From contig NZ_VSST01000024.1 in the NCBI RefSeq assembly GCF_019402665.1, forward strand, positions 152,664 through 216,663: a stretch of DNA of 64,000 nt, read 5' to 3'. The notes under the pieces are model-generated. The model saw only the letters and a program-made list of their open reading frames with translations, made no database searches and was not told the DNA's origin. Source of the stretch: Bradyrhizobium canariense. GTDB lineage: Bacteria; Pseudomonadota; Alphaproteobacteria; Rhizobiales; Xanthobacteraceae. This document shows, one piece after another, positions 38,611-48,395 of this stretch (within the stretch, counting starts at the first letter, position 1; the number at the start of each line of letters is the position of its first letter). The position numbers and the translations under genes are program-made.

Positions 38611-38955
38611 ATGCTGCGCTGGATGGTGCCTGCCCTTGCGGCGATGCTGACGGTCTCAGCTGCGATTGCCGCCGATTTGCCGGCCACGCCGAGGCGACGG
38701 GCTGCCGCTCCGCCACAGGAGCCGCCGCAGGTCTATGTCGAGACCGATCCGGATGCGCTGATCTCGCCGGCCTACGGCATCGGCAGCTACATCCGCAATT
38801 TGCCGGGTACACCACTGCTGCCGGGCTCGCACACGCTGCCGGGCTATTACGGCCGTCCCTGGGACTACGATTACCAGGGCTCGTATTACGGCGGGAAGCA
38901 GGTCGATTATTTCTGGCGCCTGCCCTACTCGTGCGGCATCTACGGCTATTGCTGA
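38611..38955 (+). CDS. Secreted small protein, unknown function
   Basis: A 114-residue exported protein. A signal peptide (MLRWMVPALAAMLTVSAAIAA) is followed by a mature part that begins ADLP, as many rhizobial envelope proteins do. The rest is rich in Pro, Gly and Tyr (YGRPWDYDYQG, then YYGGKQVDYFW) and ends with two cysteines (SCGIYGYC). It is probably periplasmic or outer-membrane associated. It converges with ctaA, 13 bp between the ends. Confidence 0.75.
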   Translation: MLRWMVPALAAMLTVSAAIAADLPATPRRRAAAPPQEPPQVYVETDPDALISPAYGIGSYIRNLPGTPLLPGSHTLPGYYGRPWDYDYQGSYYGGKQVDYFWRLPYSCGIYGYC

Positions 38956-38968
38956 AGAGCAGATCCGA

Positions 38969-40051
38969 TCAGCCGGCCTGACCGACGGGAACCGCGCGCG
39001 GCTGCGCTTCGGTTGAATGCCGTGGAGCGAGCCGCTCCATCTGCGTCACCGCAAGCGTCAGCACCACGATCGCGACCGCCTGATGTGCGAGCGCGAGATC
39101 AATCGGCACCTGGTTGAGCAGCGTGAGGATGCCGAGCAATGCTTGCAGGCTTATCGCGCCCAGCAGCAAGAGCGCGCCGCGCGCCGCGGATCCCGCGCGT
39201 GAACGCACCGCATCGAACGCGTGCAACGCCGCCAGCGCCAACAGCGCATAGGCCGTCATGCGGTGCTCGAACTGCACCGTCAGCACATTGTCGAACATGT
39301 TGCGCCACCACGGCGTCTCGAACCACAGCCGCTCGCCTGAGGGAATGAACGCGCCGTCGATCTGCGGCCAGGTGTTGTAGGCGCGACCGGCGCGCAGGCC
39401 GGCAACCAGCGCACCGAAATAGATCTGGATAAAGGTCACGACGAGGAGCAAGCCGCTCGTGAAGCGCAGCCGCGACGATGCCGCGATCTGCGGCCGTTCT
39501 GCGAGCCGCCGCACCGTCCAGACGATGCCGGCGAAGATGATGAGCGCGAGCACAAGATGCGTCGCCAGCCGATATTGCGACACCTCGACGCGTTCAGACA
39601 GCCCCGAGGCCACCATCCACCAGCCGACCGCGCCCTGGAGCCCGCCGAGCCCGAACAACAGCCACAGCCGCCGCTTCAAATCACCGGACAGGCCGCCGCG
39701 CCAGAGGAAGAACAGGAACGGCAACAGATAGGCGACGCCGATGAAACGGCCGAGCAACCGGTGGCTCCATTCCCACCAGAAGATCTCCTTGAACTCGGAC
39801 AGGCTCATGCCGGCGTTGAGCTCGCGATATTGCGGGATCTTCTTGTAGGCCTCGAAGGCCGCCGTCCACTGCGTTTCCGAGAGTGGCGGCACGCTGCCCG
39901 TGACCGGCTTCCATTCGACGATCGAGAGCCCGGATTCCGTCAGCCGCGTCGCACCGCCGACCAGCACCATCAGCGCAATCAGCGCAGCCACTGAGATCAG
40001 CCACCAGCGCACGGCGCGATGCGGCTCGGACGGGGCGGAAATCGTCGTCAT
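38969..40051 (-). CDS. ctaA: Heme A synthase
   Basis: A 360-residue integral-membrane enzyme that oxidises the C8 methyl group of heme O to make heme A for cytochrome aa3 oxidase. About eight helices. The conserved [18 protein letters not shown] segment follows helix 1, [12 protein letters not shown] holds one His of the heme site, and [11 protein letters not shown] and [12 protein letters not shown] hold others. I chose the ATG at 40051 although the frame is open to 40093. No other cytochrome oxidase assembly gene is near. Confidence 0.93.
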   Translation of the reverse strand: MTTISAPSEPHRAVRWWLISVAALIALMVLVGGATRLTESGLSIVEWKPVTGSVPPLSETQWTAAFEAYKKIPQYRELNAGMSLSEFKEIFWWEWSHRLLGRFIGVAYLLPFLFFLWRGGLSGDLKRRLWLLFGLGGLQGAVGWWMVASGLSERVEVSQYRLATHLVLALIIFAGIVWTVRRLAERPQIAASSRLRFTSGLLLVVTFIQIYFGALVAGLRAGRAYNTWPQIDGAFIPSGERLWFETPWWRNMFDNVLTVQFEHRMTAYALLALAALHAFDAVRSRAGSAARGALLLLGAISLQALLGILTLLNQVPIDLALAHQAVAIVVLTLAVTQMERLAPRHSTEAQPRAVPVGQAG

Positions 40052-40159
40052 TCGAGGCAAAACCAGAGCTTGAACCGGCAAGGCTTGAACCAAACTGCGT
40101 GCCCCTTATAGTCCCCCGCTCCCGCAGCGCAAGTTACGCGAAAGCCGCGATACTCCGTC

Positions 40160-40381
40160 ATGACGATCCGCACCCGCAAGTTCCTCGGCACCATCCTGCT
40201 CCTGGTGCTCGCCACCGTCTGGGCCCTGCTCGGCATGGCGCTGGCGCAGATGCCGTGGATCGCCGAGTCCGGCTGGCGGCAGGCAATCTACTACGTGGTG
40301 GTCGGCATGGGCTGGGTGCTGCCGGCGATGCCGATCGTGAGCTGGATGCAGCGGCCCGACCGGGCCAAGTCGAGCTCGTAG
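40160..40381 (+). CDS. DUF2842 membrane protein
   Basis: A 73-residue protein with two helices: TILLLVLATVWALLGMALAQ and AIYYVVVGMGWVLPAMPIVSWM. The N-terminus TIRTRKFLGT and C-terminal MQRPDR are the family hallmarks. It is divergent from ctaA with about 110 bp between their starts, a common alphaproteobacterial neighbour. Function is unknown. Confidence 0.85.
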   Translation: MTIRTRKFLGTILLLVLATVWALLGMALAQMPWIAESGWRQAIYYVVVGMGWVLPAMPIVSWMQRPDRAKSSS

Positions 40382-40402
40382 CGCTTCCAGTTCGTAGCGC
40401 TT

Positions 40403-41446
40403 TTAGGGTGTCGCAGTGCCCGTCGGCTTCACCGGCGCAAAGGCCGTGCCCGACACCAGCACCCGCATCATGCGCAGCGAGCGCACCCGGCCATCCCAGC
40501 AAATGCGCGGCAACGCGCGCAGATTGGTGCGGCCCTCCGCGTCCACGACGCCCGGGATCGTCGTCACAGCACTGGCAAAGCCGGCCTCCTCCGCCATGAT
40601 GACATGGCTGCGCCGGAACGAGGCGCGATCGCCGAACGGAAAGGCGAGATGCCGGATGTCGCGAGCGAAGGCCGCCTCCGCCACCGCCTTGCCCATCGTC
40701 ATCTCGCGCAGCGCGGCCGCATCCTTCATGTTGGCGAGAACGGGATAGTTCACGGTCGCACTGCCGATCGTCACCAGCGGATCGGCCGCAAGCCTCGCCA
40801 GATCCTCCCAATTCATCGATGCCTCGCGTGAGAGCGCGGCAAGGTCGACCCGGTAGCGCGTGCAGAGGTCAGCGATCGCAGCCGACACATCCGCCGGCGG
40901 CAGCGAGTGCAGCCAGGCCTCGACGAACGAAAACAGCGCCTGCTTCCCGGCGTTATCAGCGACAGTGAAGCGCTGCTCCTTCTCGCCCATCATCAGGCTG
41001 ACACGGCTCTCGCGCGCGATCACCTGTTCGAGGCCGAGCCACCAGGCCTCGCCGACGCCATCGGGAAACGCCGTGGGCACGTAGATCGTGAAGGGCACGG
41101 CGTGGCGCGCCAGCACCGGATAGGCAAAGTCGATCAGATCCTTGCCGGCGCCGTCGAAAGTGAGCGCCACGAAGCGGCGGTGTTCCGACAGCGTCACCGC
41201 GCGCCGGCAGACCTCGTCCATGCCGATAAAATCATACTTCCACCGCTTCAGCGCGCGAATGGCGCGATCGAGGAAATGCGGCGTGATCTCGTTCTCGCGC
41301 GACGGCTGAAACCCGCCGCGCCGCCGCGGCCGCACATGCGCAAAGCGCAGGATGGCGCCGGCACCACGACTGCGCAGCGCAGCCTGGCCTGTGAACCAGG
41401 TCAGCTCAAGGCGCAGCCGTTCCAGCCATCTGTCGTCGGATGCCAA
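40403..41446 (-). CDS. Polysaccharide deacetylase-like protein with substituted metal ligands
   Basis: About 347 residues from a TTG at 41446 with GAGGTGG upstream; the frame is open to 41545. The NodB-type fold is recognisable (ALTFDGAGKDLIDFAYPVLARHAVPFTIYV). The metal ligands are gone: TFDDG reads TFDGA (second Asp absent), and SHTxxHP reads SATVNYP (His to Ala at about residue 230 and His to Tyr at about 234). So it is probably inactive as a metal-dependent deacetylase, perhaps a binding or scaffolding protein. It is divergent from the CelD-like gene of the exopolysaccharide locus. Confidence 0.75.
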   Translation of the reverse strand: MASDDRWLERLRLELTWFTGQAALRSRGAGAILRFAHVRPRRRGGFQPSRENEITPHFLDRAIRALKRWKYDFIGMDEVCRRAVTLSEHRRFVALTFDGAGKDLIDFAYPVLARHAVPFTIYVPTAFPDGVGEAWWLGLEQVIARESRVSLMMGEKEQRFTVADNAGKQALFSFVEAWLHSLPPADVSAAIADLCTRYRVDLAALSREASMNWEDLARLAADPLVTIGSATVNYPVLANMKDAAALREMTMGKAVAEAAFARDIRHLAFPFGDRASFRRSHVIMAEEAGFASAVTTIPGVVDAEGRTNLRALPRICWDGRVRSLRMMRVLVSGTAFAPVKPTGTATP

Positions 41447-41568
41447 TGTCCCACCTCGCGCCCGTCGGCGACCGTTCCCCCTCTTATAGTCATTACCCTT
41501 TGTTGACATTTCTTTGCAAAGGTCGGCCACAGCCGAATTACGCATATTTTTTCTCGACAGGTTCGCGA

Positions 41569-42750
41569 ATGACCATGGCTGCGGCGATGCAAAGCCGGAC
41601 GGCGGAATTGCCAGCGCGGTCGAAAGCGGGCCGTATCGCGCATGTCGATATCGTGACCGATCTCGGCGCGGCCGAGGCCGTCTGGCGCGCCTTCGAGCAA
41701 CCCGGTCACCTCTTCACGCCCTATCAGCGGTTTGATCTGCTCAGTCCCTGGCAGCGTCTGGTCGGGGAGCACGAACGCGCCCGCCCTTTCATCGTCATTG
41801 CCCGCGACGCCGAGCATCAGCCGCTGCTGCTGCTGCCGCTCTCGCTGCGCCAGAACCACGGCGTGCGCACGGCCTGCTTCATGGGCGGCAAGCATACGAC
41901 CTTCAACATGGGCCTGTGGAACGCCGAATTTGCAGCGCAGGTCGGCATCGGCGATCTCGACGCGCTGTTTGCGCCGCTTGGCGAGCATGCCGACGTGCTC
42001 GCATTGACGCAGCAGCCTCTGCGCTGGAACGACCAGCAGAACCCGTTCGCGCATTTGCCGCGCCAGAGCGCGATCAACGGCTGCCCGCTGCTCACGATGG
42101 AACCGGGCGGCCCCCCGGCATCGCGGATCAGCAACTCCTTCCGCCGCCGCCTCAAGAGCAAGGAGAAGAAGCTCCAGGCGCTCGCCGGCTATCGCTATCA
42201 TTTGGCGACCACCGACGCGGACATCACCCGCCTGCTCGACTGGTTCTTCCGCGTCAAGCCGGCGCGGATGGCCGAGCAGAAGCTTCCCAATGTCTTCGCC
42301 GAACCCGGCGTCGAGCAATTCGTCCGCAGCGCCTGTCTTGCGTCACGCGGTGACGGCCGCGTCATCGACATCCATGCGCTCGAATGCGACGACGAGGTGA
42401 TTGCGATCTTCGCCGGCGTCGCCGACGGCCAGCGCTTCTCGATGATGTTCAACACCTACACGATGTCCGAGCACGCCCGCTACAGCCCCGGGCTGATCCT
42501 GATGCGCTACATCATCGACCGCTGCGCCGAGCGCGGCCACCGCTCGCTCGACCTCGGCATCGGCTCGGACGAGTACAAGCGGATGTTCTGCAAGGACGAC
42601 CAGGACATCTTCGACAGTTTTGTTCCGCTAACGTCACGTGGAAAACTCGCGGCAATGGCGATGTCCTCGCTGAGCCACGGCAAGCGGCTGGTGAAACAGA
42701 ACCAGATGCTGTTCGACCTGGCGCAGCGGCTGCGGCGAGCGTTCGGGTAA
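41569..42750 (+). CDS. GNAT-family N-acetyltransferase, CelD/BioF2-like
   Basis: A 393-residue protein of the GNAT/FemAB-related family often annotated as cellulose biosynthesis protein CelD. A first half with HTTFNMGLW and the second half with SARYSPGLILMRYIIDRCAERGHRSLDLGIG-like content (here EHARYSPGLILMRYI) and GSDEYKRMFC form the acyltransferase fold. In exopolysaccharide loci such proteins probably acylate sugars or precursors; the substrate is not known. ATG at 41569 (or 41575) lacks a strong ribosome binding site. Confidence 0.78.
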   Translation: MTMAAAMQSRTAELPARSKAGRIAHVDIVTDLGAAEAVWRAFEQPGHLFTPYQRFDLLSPWQRLVGEHERARPFIVIARDAEHQPLLLLPLSLRQNHGVRTACFMGGKHTTFNMGLWNAEFAAQVGIGDLDALFAPLGEHADVLALTQQPLRWNDQQNPFAHLPRQSAINGCPLLTMEPGGPPASRISNSFRRRLKSKEKKLQALAGYRYHLATTDADITRLLDWFFRVKPARMAEQKLPNVFAEPGVEQFVRSACLASRGDGRVIDIHALECDDEVIAIFAGVADGQRFSMMFNTYTMSEHARYSPGLILMRYIIDRCAERGHRSLDLGIGSDEYKRMFCKDDQDIFDSFVPLTSRGKLAAMAMSSLSHGKRLVKQNQMLFDLAQRLRRAFG

Positions 42751-42779
42751 GAAATTCTGCGGTTGGGAAACGCTCCCCT

Positions 42780-42922
42780 GCGGCCCATCCTTCGAGACGC
42801 CCGCCTCTGGCGGGCCCTCAGGACAAGGACAGAGTTCGCGGCAGCAGCTTCAACGGATTCCGATTTAGCCAAGCCTCATCCTGAGGAGACCGCGAAGCGG
42901 TCGTCTCGAAGGACGAGGCGCT
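42780..42922. repeat. Two repeat copies in opposed orientation (CCTCATCCTGAGGAG family)
   Basis: Left part 42785-42829 contains CATCCTTCGAGACGCCCGC and CGGGCCCTCAGGACAAGG; right part from 42874 contains CCTCATCCTGAGGAG and GTCTCGAAGGACGAGGC. The halves are inverted relative to each other. Same family as 36308-36411. It fills the gap after the CelD-like gene. Confidence 0.75.
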
Positions 42923-42951
42923 CGCTCGGTCCCCACGGAGAGGCAAGGACA

Positions 42952-45228
42952 TCACGCCGCCACGACCCGCGGCGCATCCCTCGCATCCGACGGCTGCACC
43001 GGCCTGCTCAGCATCGTCACTTCGCTGAAGCCGACGGCGCTGAGCTGCTCGCGCATCAGCGCGCGCGCATCCGGCGCCATCGACGCGTCGGGCACCACGA
43101 CGGCGCGGGCATTCGCCGTCAGGAGCTCAGCCGGAAGGTCGGAGGCACTGCCGGCATCGAGCAGCACGTGGTCGTAGGCGCGCAGCAGCGCGTCGATCGC
43201 GAGCGTCACGCGCGGCGACTGCAACAGGCTGCGATCGAAGCCGGGACGGCCGGCCATGACCAGATGCAGCAGCGAAAGCTTGTCCCGGGTGATGATCTGC
43301 GCGAACGACGCCTCGCCCTGCATCAGTTCGGCAAGACCGGGGGCCGAGGCATCGACGGACACGGCGGCCATGGTCGGCGAGGACGCGGCAAGATCGACCA
43401 CGACGACCCGCGCATCGCGCGCCAGGTGCCGGGCCAAGGTCAGCGTCGACAGCGTGATGGCTTCGCCGCTGGCAGTGCCGAGTACCGTAACCTTCTTCGC
43501 CATGGCTCCGGCGGCGCGGAGGCTGTCGGCCAGATGCTCGATCTCCGCGAATGCGGTGACATCGGCATCGGCCGTCATCTCCGGCTGGAGCGGCGCGGGT
43601 TCTGCCATGACTGGATCGACGACCGGCTCGACGAAGGGCTCGACGACCGCCGGCTGGACGATTTGTTCCTGGCGAGCCGACGCCCGCGTCAGCGTTGGCG
43701 CGAACACCGCGACCGCCCGGGGCGCAGTCTGGCGCAACAACTCTCCGGTGACGACGACGCCGGACGAAAGCAGCAGTGTCGCGATCGTCGCGATCAGCAC
43801 GATCGGCAGCTTCTTCGGATAGGCCGGCGTGTTCGAGACGATGGCGCGCGAGATGATGCGGCCATCCGTCGGCGCGGTGTCGATGGTCTCGCGGGTGTTG
43901 GCTTCACGGTATTTCGCGAGATAGGTTTCGAGCAGGTCGCGCTGTGCCTTGGCCTCACGCTCGAGGGCGCGGAGCTGCACGTCCTGGCCGTTGGTGGCCG
44001 TCGCCTGCTTCTTGAGCTGCTCGAGGCTTGCGGACAATTCCTGGACGCGCCCGCTGGCGGCCCGCGCATCGTTTTCGAGCGTGCGGGCGAGCTTGGCGGC
44101 CTCGTCGCGGATCTGGGTGTCCAGGTCGGCGAGCTGCGCCTTCAATTCCTTGATGCGCGGATGGTTGCCGAGCAACGTCGAGGATTGCTCGGCCAGCTGG
44201 GCCCGCAACGCCACGCGCTGCTGGGAGGGCGTGCGCATCGATTCCGAGTTCAGCACTTCCGACGATTCGATCGGCTTGCCGCTCTGGATCATCTCGCGGA
44301 TCAGGCGCGCCTTGGACTCGGCATCGGCCTTGAGCGCGCGCGCATTGTTGAGCTGGGTGTTGACCTCGCCCATCTGCTGGTTCGACAAGGTCGTGTTGTT
44401 GGTGCCGACGAACAGGCTCGACTTGGAGCGGAAGTCCTCGGCCTTCGCTTCGGCCTCGGAGACGTTCCGTCGCAGCTCGTCGATCCTGCCGGCATACCAC
44501 TGACTGGCGTTTCGGGCCTGATCCTGACGCGCATCCTGCTGGAGCACGAGATAGCCGTCGGCGATCGAATTGGCGACGCGCACGGCGAGATCGGGATCGG
44601 CAGACTGGAATTCGATCACGATCACGCGTGACTTGTCGACGGCGTAGGCCTGGAGGCGCTCGTAATAGGCGTCCAGCACGCGCTCTTCGGGCGTCATCGA
44701 GAACGGATCGCGGCCGATGCCGATCAGCGCCGCAAGCGACTTCAGTGGCGAAATGCCTTGCAGCACCGGATCGAACTCGGGCCGCTCCGCAAGCTTGTTC
44801 TTCTTGATGATCTCGCGCGCGAGATCGCGCGACAGCACGAGCTGCACCTGGCTGGTGACGGCTTCGGCGTCGAGCGCCTGCCGTTCCTCGGCGCGATCGC
44901 TGTTGGGGCGCAGAAACACGTTCTCGCGGCCGTCGATCAGGATACGGGATTCCGACTTGTAGCGCGGCGTGATGAGATTGACGATCGCGACGGACGTGAC
45001 GAGTGCCAGCACCGTCGGCACGATGATCCAACCCCGCTTGCGCGCCAATGCCGCGCCGAGCGCGTGCAGGTCGATGTCGCCGGACTCGACTGGCGCGGGC
45101 CTCGGTGCGATGGGCGCAGGCTTTGCTTCAATCGGGGGCTCGAGCTCGGCCCGCTTGGCTGCGGCCTTCGCGACAGCCCGCTCGACCACCGCCTTGTCCT
45201 TGCCGGCACGCCAGAACGCTAAACGCAT
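42952..45228 (-). CDS. ExoP/GumC-type polysaccharide copolymerase with degenerate ATPase domain
   Basis: A 758-residue inner-membrane protein. A Wzz domain begins with helix 1 near residue 65 (GWIIVPTVLALVTSVAIV), followed by a long periplasmic coiled coil (about 230-440) and helix 2 (IVLIATIATLLLSSGVVVTG). The cytoplasmic part from about 590 resembles the BY-kinase ATPase but the Walker A reads GTASGEAITLST, with no lysine, and there is no Tyr-rich tail. It should set polymer chain length or export without autokinase activity. GGGAG precedes the ATG at 45228. It is divergent from the glycosyltransferase. Confidence 0.85.
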   Translation of the reverse strand: MRLAFWRAGKDKAVVERAVAKAAAKRAELEPPIEAKPAPIAPRPAPVESGDIDLHALGAALARKRGWIIVPTVLALVTSVAIVNLITPRYKSESRILIDGRENVFLRPNSDRAEERQALDAEAVTSQVQLVLSRDLAREIIKKNKLAERPEFDPVLQGISPLKSLAALIGIGRDPFSMTPEERVLDAYYERLQAYAVDKSRVIVIEFQSADPDLAVRVANSIADGYLVLQQDARQDQARNASQWYAGRIDELRRNVSEAEAKAEDFRSKSSLFVGTNNTTLSNQQMGEVNTQLNNARALKADAESKARLIREMIQSGKPIESSEVLNSESMRTPSQQRVALRAQLAEQSSTLLGNHPRIKELKAQLADLDTQIRDEAAKLARTLENDARAASGRVQELSASLEQLKKQATATNGQDVQLRALEREAKAQRDLLETYLAKYREANTRETIDTAPTDGRIISRAIVSNTPAYPKKLPIVLIATIATLLLSSGVVVTGELLRQTAPRAVAVFAPTLTRASARQEQIVQPAVVEPFVEPVVDPVMAEPAPLQPEMTADADVTAFAEIEHLADSLRAAGAMAKKVTVLGTASGEAITLSTLTLARHLARDARVVVVDLAASSPTMAAVSVDASAPGLAELMQGEASFAQIITRDKLSLLHLVMAGRPGFDRSLLQSPRVTLAIDALLRAYDHVLLDAGSASDLPAELLTANARAVVVPDASMAPDARALMREQLSAVGFSEVTMLSRPVQPSDARDAPRVVAA

Positions 45229-45430
45229 CGAACACTCCCGCAGGCGCAACGCCACGAACCTACCTCAACCGAGGCGATTACACTCCATTAAGGTTGCCGC
45301 TGGGTTAATCGCAGCGCCCGGCAACTCACGCGGGTACTTCCGTCACAGTTTGTTAACCACGAGGGCTCTTAATCGTCTCGATATTTCGTCAGATTGTTCG
45401 AGCATTCGCCGTCGAGCGCTGGTTTTGATC

Positions 45431-46564
45431 ATGCCCCCCTCTCCCGACCAGCCGCTTCGCATCCTGCACGCCGTGCGCGCTCCGGTCGGCGGCATCTTCC
45501 GCCACATCCTCGACGTCGCCAACGGTCAGGTCGATCGTGGCCACCATGTCGGCATCCTCGCCGACAGTCTCACCGGCGGTGAACGCGCCGACAAGGCCCT
45601 TGTCGAGCTCGCACCGCGGCTGAAACTCGGCGTGCACCGGATGGCGATCCGCCGCGAACCGTCGCCTGACGATGTCCTGGTCTGGTTTCGCTTGCGGCGC
45701 CTGATCGCCAGGCTCAAGCCCGACGTGATGCATGGCCACGGCGCCAAGGCCGGCGCTTTCATCCGAATGCGGCGGCGATCCGACGACACCATCCGCATCT
45801 ACACCCCGCATGGCGGCTCGTTGCATTATCCCCTCAACACTTTCAAGGGCGAGTTTTACGCGCGGCTCGAGCGTGCGCTGATGGACGCGACCGACCTGTT
45901 CCTGTTCGAAAGCGCGTTTGCCCGCGACACCTATCAGCGCATCGTCGGCAAGCCGAAGGGCGTGGTGCATTGCGTCTTCAATGGCGTGACGCCGGAGGAA
46001 TTCGAACCTGTCGTCATGGCCGACGACGCCACCGACCTCGCTTATGTCGGTGAGTTCAGGCACATCAAGGGCGCCGATCTGCTGGTCGAAGCGGTGGCGC
46101 GCCTGCACGAGGGCGGCAAGAAGGTCACACTGACGCTCGGCGGCGACGGCGAGGAGACCGCAGCGCTGAAAGCGCAAGTCGAGCGGCTCGGCCTCTCCAG
46201 CGCTATCCGCTTCATCGGTCACGTCAAGGCACGCTACGGCTTCTCCAAGGGGCGGCTGTTGGTCGTTCCCTCGCGTGGCGATTCCATGCCCTATGTCGTG
46301 ATCGAGGCCGGTGCCGCCGGCATTCCGATGATCGCGTCCAAGATCGGCGGCATTCCCGAGATTTTCGGAGCGGAGAACCCGGCGCTGTTTGCGCCGAGCA
46401 ACGCGGAGGCCATGGCGGAAGCGATTGCCGCCGCGCTCGATAATCCGCTGGGAACAGCGCAGCGCGCCTCGTCGCTTCGCGAGCGCATCTCCGCGCATTT
46501 CTCCCAGCAGGCGATGGTCGAGGGCGTGCTCGCGGGCTATCGCGACGCATTTACCAATCACTAA
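45431..46564 (+). CDS. Glycosyltransferase family 4
   Basis: A 377-residue GT-B glycosyltransferase. The N-terminal part has APVGGIFRHILDVANGQVDRGH, typical of the acceptor side. The C-terminal donor domain has YVGEFRHIKGADLLVEAVARL and SRGDSMPYVVIEAGAAGIP, the E-x7-E motif. It probably adds a sugar during exopolysaccharide unit assembly. The start ATG at 45431 lacks a strong ribosome binding site. It lies 121 bp before the sugar-transferase gene on the same strand. Confidence 0.88.
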   Translation: MPPSPDQPLRILHAVRAPVGGIFRHILDVANGQVDRGHHVGILADSLTGGERADKALVELAPRLKLGVHRMAIRREPSPDDVLVWFRLRRLIARLKPDVMHGHGAKAGAFIRMRRRSDDTIRIYTPHGGSLHYPLNTFKGEFYARLERALMDATDLFLFESAFARDTYQRIVGKPKGVVHCVFNGVTPEEFEPVVMADDATDLAYVGEFRHIKGADLLVEAVARLHEGGKKVTLTLGGDGEETAALKAQVERLGLSSAIRFIGHVKARYGFSKGRLLVVPSRGDSMPYVVIEAGAAGIPMIASKIGGIPEIFGAENPALFAPSNAEAMAEAIAAALDNPLGTAQRASSLRERISAHFSQQAMVEGVLAGYRDAFTNH

Positions 46565-46684
46565 CCATTCTTAAGACCCGCTTTAGAGAATCTTCCGATT
46601 TGTCCGATAATCCAAGGCCCAGGGGATGCTCGCCTGGGGCGCAAGGACGCGGCCCGCGGGTTTTTGGAATGGACGTGGACTCCC

Positions 46685-48235
46685 GTGGAACCGCTCAACG
46701 CACGCTCGATGCTCGATGCCGCGACCAGCGCCGCGGCGAAGCCGGCTGACCAGCCCTTTGTGGAGCGCCGCCAGCGGCTCTCGCTCGCCGCGCTTGACGT
46801 CGTCAACCAGAAGGTCGCCCGCGCCTATTCGCCGATCGTGATCACCGGCTTCGTACGCCTCGCCGATTTCGCGCTGCTGAGCCTCGTCGGCATCGTACTC
46901 TATCTCGGCTATGTCATGCCGCACGCCGGCTCCTTCAGTTGGATCTATCCCGCGCAGATCATCGCCGTCGCGATCTCCGCCGTGGTCTGCTTCCAGGCCG
47001 CCGACATCTATCAGGTGCAGCTGTTCCGTGGTCAGCTCCGGCAGATGACACGGATGATCTCGTCCTGGTCGTTCGTCTTCCTGCTGTTCATCGGCATCTC
47101 CTTCTTCGCCAAGTTCGGCAGCGAAATATCGCGGCTGTGGCTTGCCGCCTTTTACGTCCTCGGGCTTGCCGCGCTCCTCTGCGAGCGTCTGGTGCTGCGC
47201 TCGCTGGTGCGCGCCTGGGGGCGCGAGGGCCGGCTCGACCGACGCACTATCATCGTCGGCTCCGACCGCAACGGCGAACAATTGGTCGAGGCCCTGAAAG
47301 GGCAGGAGGATTCCGACATCCACGTGCTCGGCGTGTTCGACGACCGCAACGACAGCCGCGCGCTCGACACCTGTGCCGGCGCGCGCAAGCTCGGCAAGGT
47401 CGACGACATCGTCGAGTTCGCCCGCCGCACCCGCGTCGATCTCGTGCTGTTCGCGCTGCCGATCTCCGCCGAGACGCGCATCCTGGAGATGCTGAAGAAA
47501 CTCTGGGTGCTGCCGGTGGATATCCGCCTCTCCGCACACACCAACAAGCTGCGCTTCCGCCCCCGCTCCTATTCCTATATCGGCGAGGTGCCGACGCTGG
47601 ACGTGTTCGAGGCGCCGATCACCGACTGGGACCTGGTGATGAAATGGCTGTTCGACCGCGTGGTCGGCACCCTCGCGCTGCTCGTGGCCTTGCCGGTAAT
47701 GGGATTGGTGGCGCTGGCCGTGAAGCTCGACAGCCCCGGCCCCGTGCTGTTCCGACAAAAGCGCTTCGGCTTCAACAACGAGCGCATCGACGTCTACAAG
47801 TTTCGCTCGATGTACCATCACCAGGCTGATCCGACGGCCTCGAAGGTCGTGACCAAGAACGACTCGCGCGTCACCCGCGTCGGCCGCTTCATCCGCAAGA
47901 CCAGCCTCGACGAGTTGCCGCAGCTCTTCAACGTGGTCTTCTCCGGCGATCTCTCTTTGGTCGGCCCGCGTCCACATGCGGTGCAGGGCAAGCTGCAGAG
48001 CCGCCTGTTCGACGAAGCCGTCGACGGCTATTTCGCCCGCCATCGGGTCAAGCCCGGCATCACCGGCTGGGCCCAGATCAACGGCTGGCGCGGCGAGATC
48101 GATAATGAAGAGAAGATCCAGAAACGCGTCGAGTTCGACCTCTATTACATCGAGAACTGGTCGGTGCTGTTCGATCTCGTCATTCTGCTGAAGACGCCGA
48201 TCTCGCTGCTGACCAAGAACGAGAACGCGTATTGA
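46685..48235 (+). CDS. Undecaprenyl-phosphate sugar phosphotransferase (WbaP/WcaJ-like)
   Basis: A 516-residue enzyme that starts lipid-linked exopolysaccharide units. Four N-terminal helices (about 55-180) are followed by a Rossmann-like domain ([16 protein letters not shown]), then the catalytic sugar-transferase domain with [46 protein letters not shown] and [14 protein letters not shown]. All core motifs are intact. I prefer the GTG at 46685 to the TTG at 46664. It forms a co-directional set with the glycosyltransferase. Confidence 0.92.
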   Translation: MEPLNARSMLDAATSAAAKPADQPFVERRQRLSLAALDVVNQKVARAYSPIVITGFVRLADFALLSLVGIVLYLGYVMPHAGSFSWIYPAQIIAVAISAVVCFQAADIYQVQLFRGQLRQMTRMISSWSFVFLLFIGISFFAKFGSEISRLWLAAFYVLGLAALLCERLVLRSLVRAWGREGRLDRRTIIVGSDRNGEQLVEALKGQEDSDIHVLGVFDDRNDSRALDTCAGARKLGKVDDIVEFARRTRVDLVLFALPISAETRILEMLKKLWVLPVDIRLSAHTNKLRFRPRSYSYIGEVPTLDVFEAPITDWDLVMKWLFDRVVGTLALLVALPVMGLVALAVKLDSPGPVLFRQKRFGFNNERIDVYKFRSMYHHQADPTASKVVTKNDSRVTRVGRFIRKTSLDELPQLFNVVFSGDLSLVGPRPHAVQGKLQSRLFDEAVDGYFARHRVKPGITGWAQINGWRGEIDNEEKIQKRVEFDLYYIENWSVLFDLVILLKTPISLLTKNENAY

Positions 48236-48254
48236 GTTTGTCGTGCCGGAGCCA

Positions 48255-48357
48255 CGCTGTCATCGCCCGGCTTGACCGGGCGATCCAGTAATCACCGGCA
48301 GTGGAAACTGCCACGAAGGGCTCGGAGTGCTGGATGCCCCGCCTTCGCGGGGCATGA
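48255..48357. repeat. Palindromic intergenic repeat (GCTGTCATCGCCCGGC family)
   Basis: ATCGCCCGGCTTGACCGGGC is a local hairpin at the left, and GGATGCCCCGCCTTCGCGGGGC with ATGACG at the right. ATCCAGTAATC and GTGCTGGATG are related inner parts. A third repeat family in this window, located between the sugar-transferase and the ligase genes. Confidence 0.75.
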
Positions 48358-48395
48358 CGGCGGAAGTTGTGTGGTAAGAATAGCGTGAGCATGTG

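Noticed and set aside
42763..44631. 622-codon + strand frame over the ExoP-like gene
   Set aside because: Begins in a repeat element and runs antisense to the real gene.
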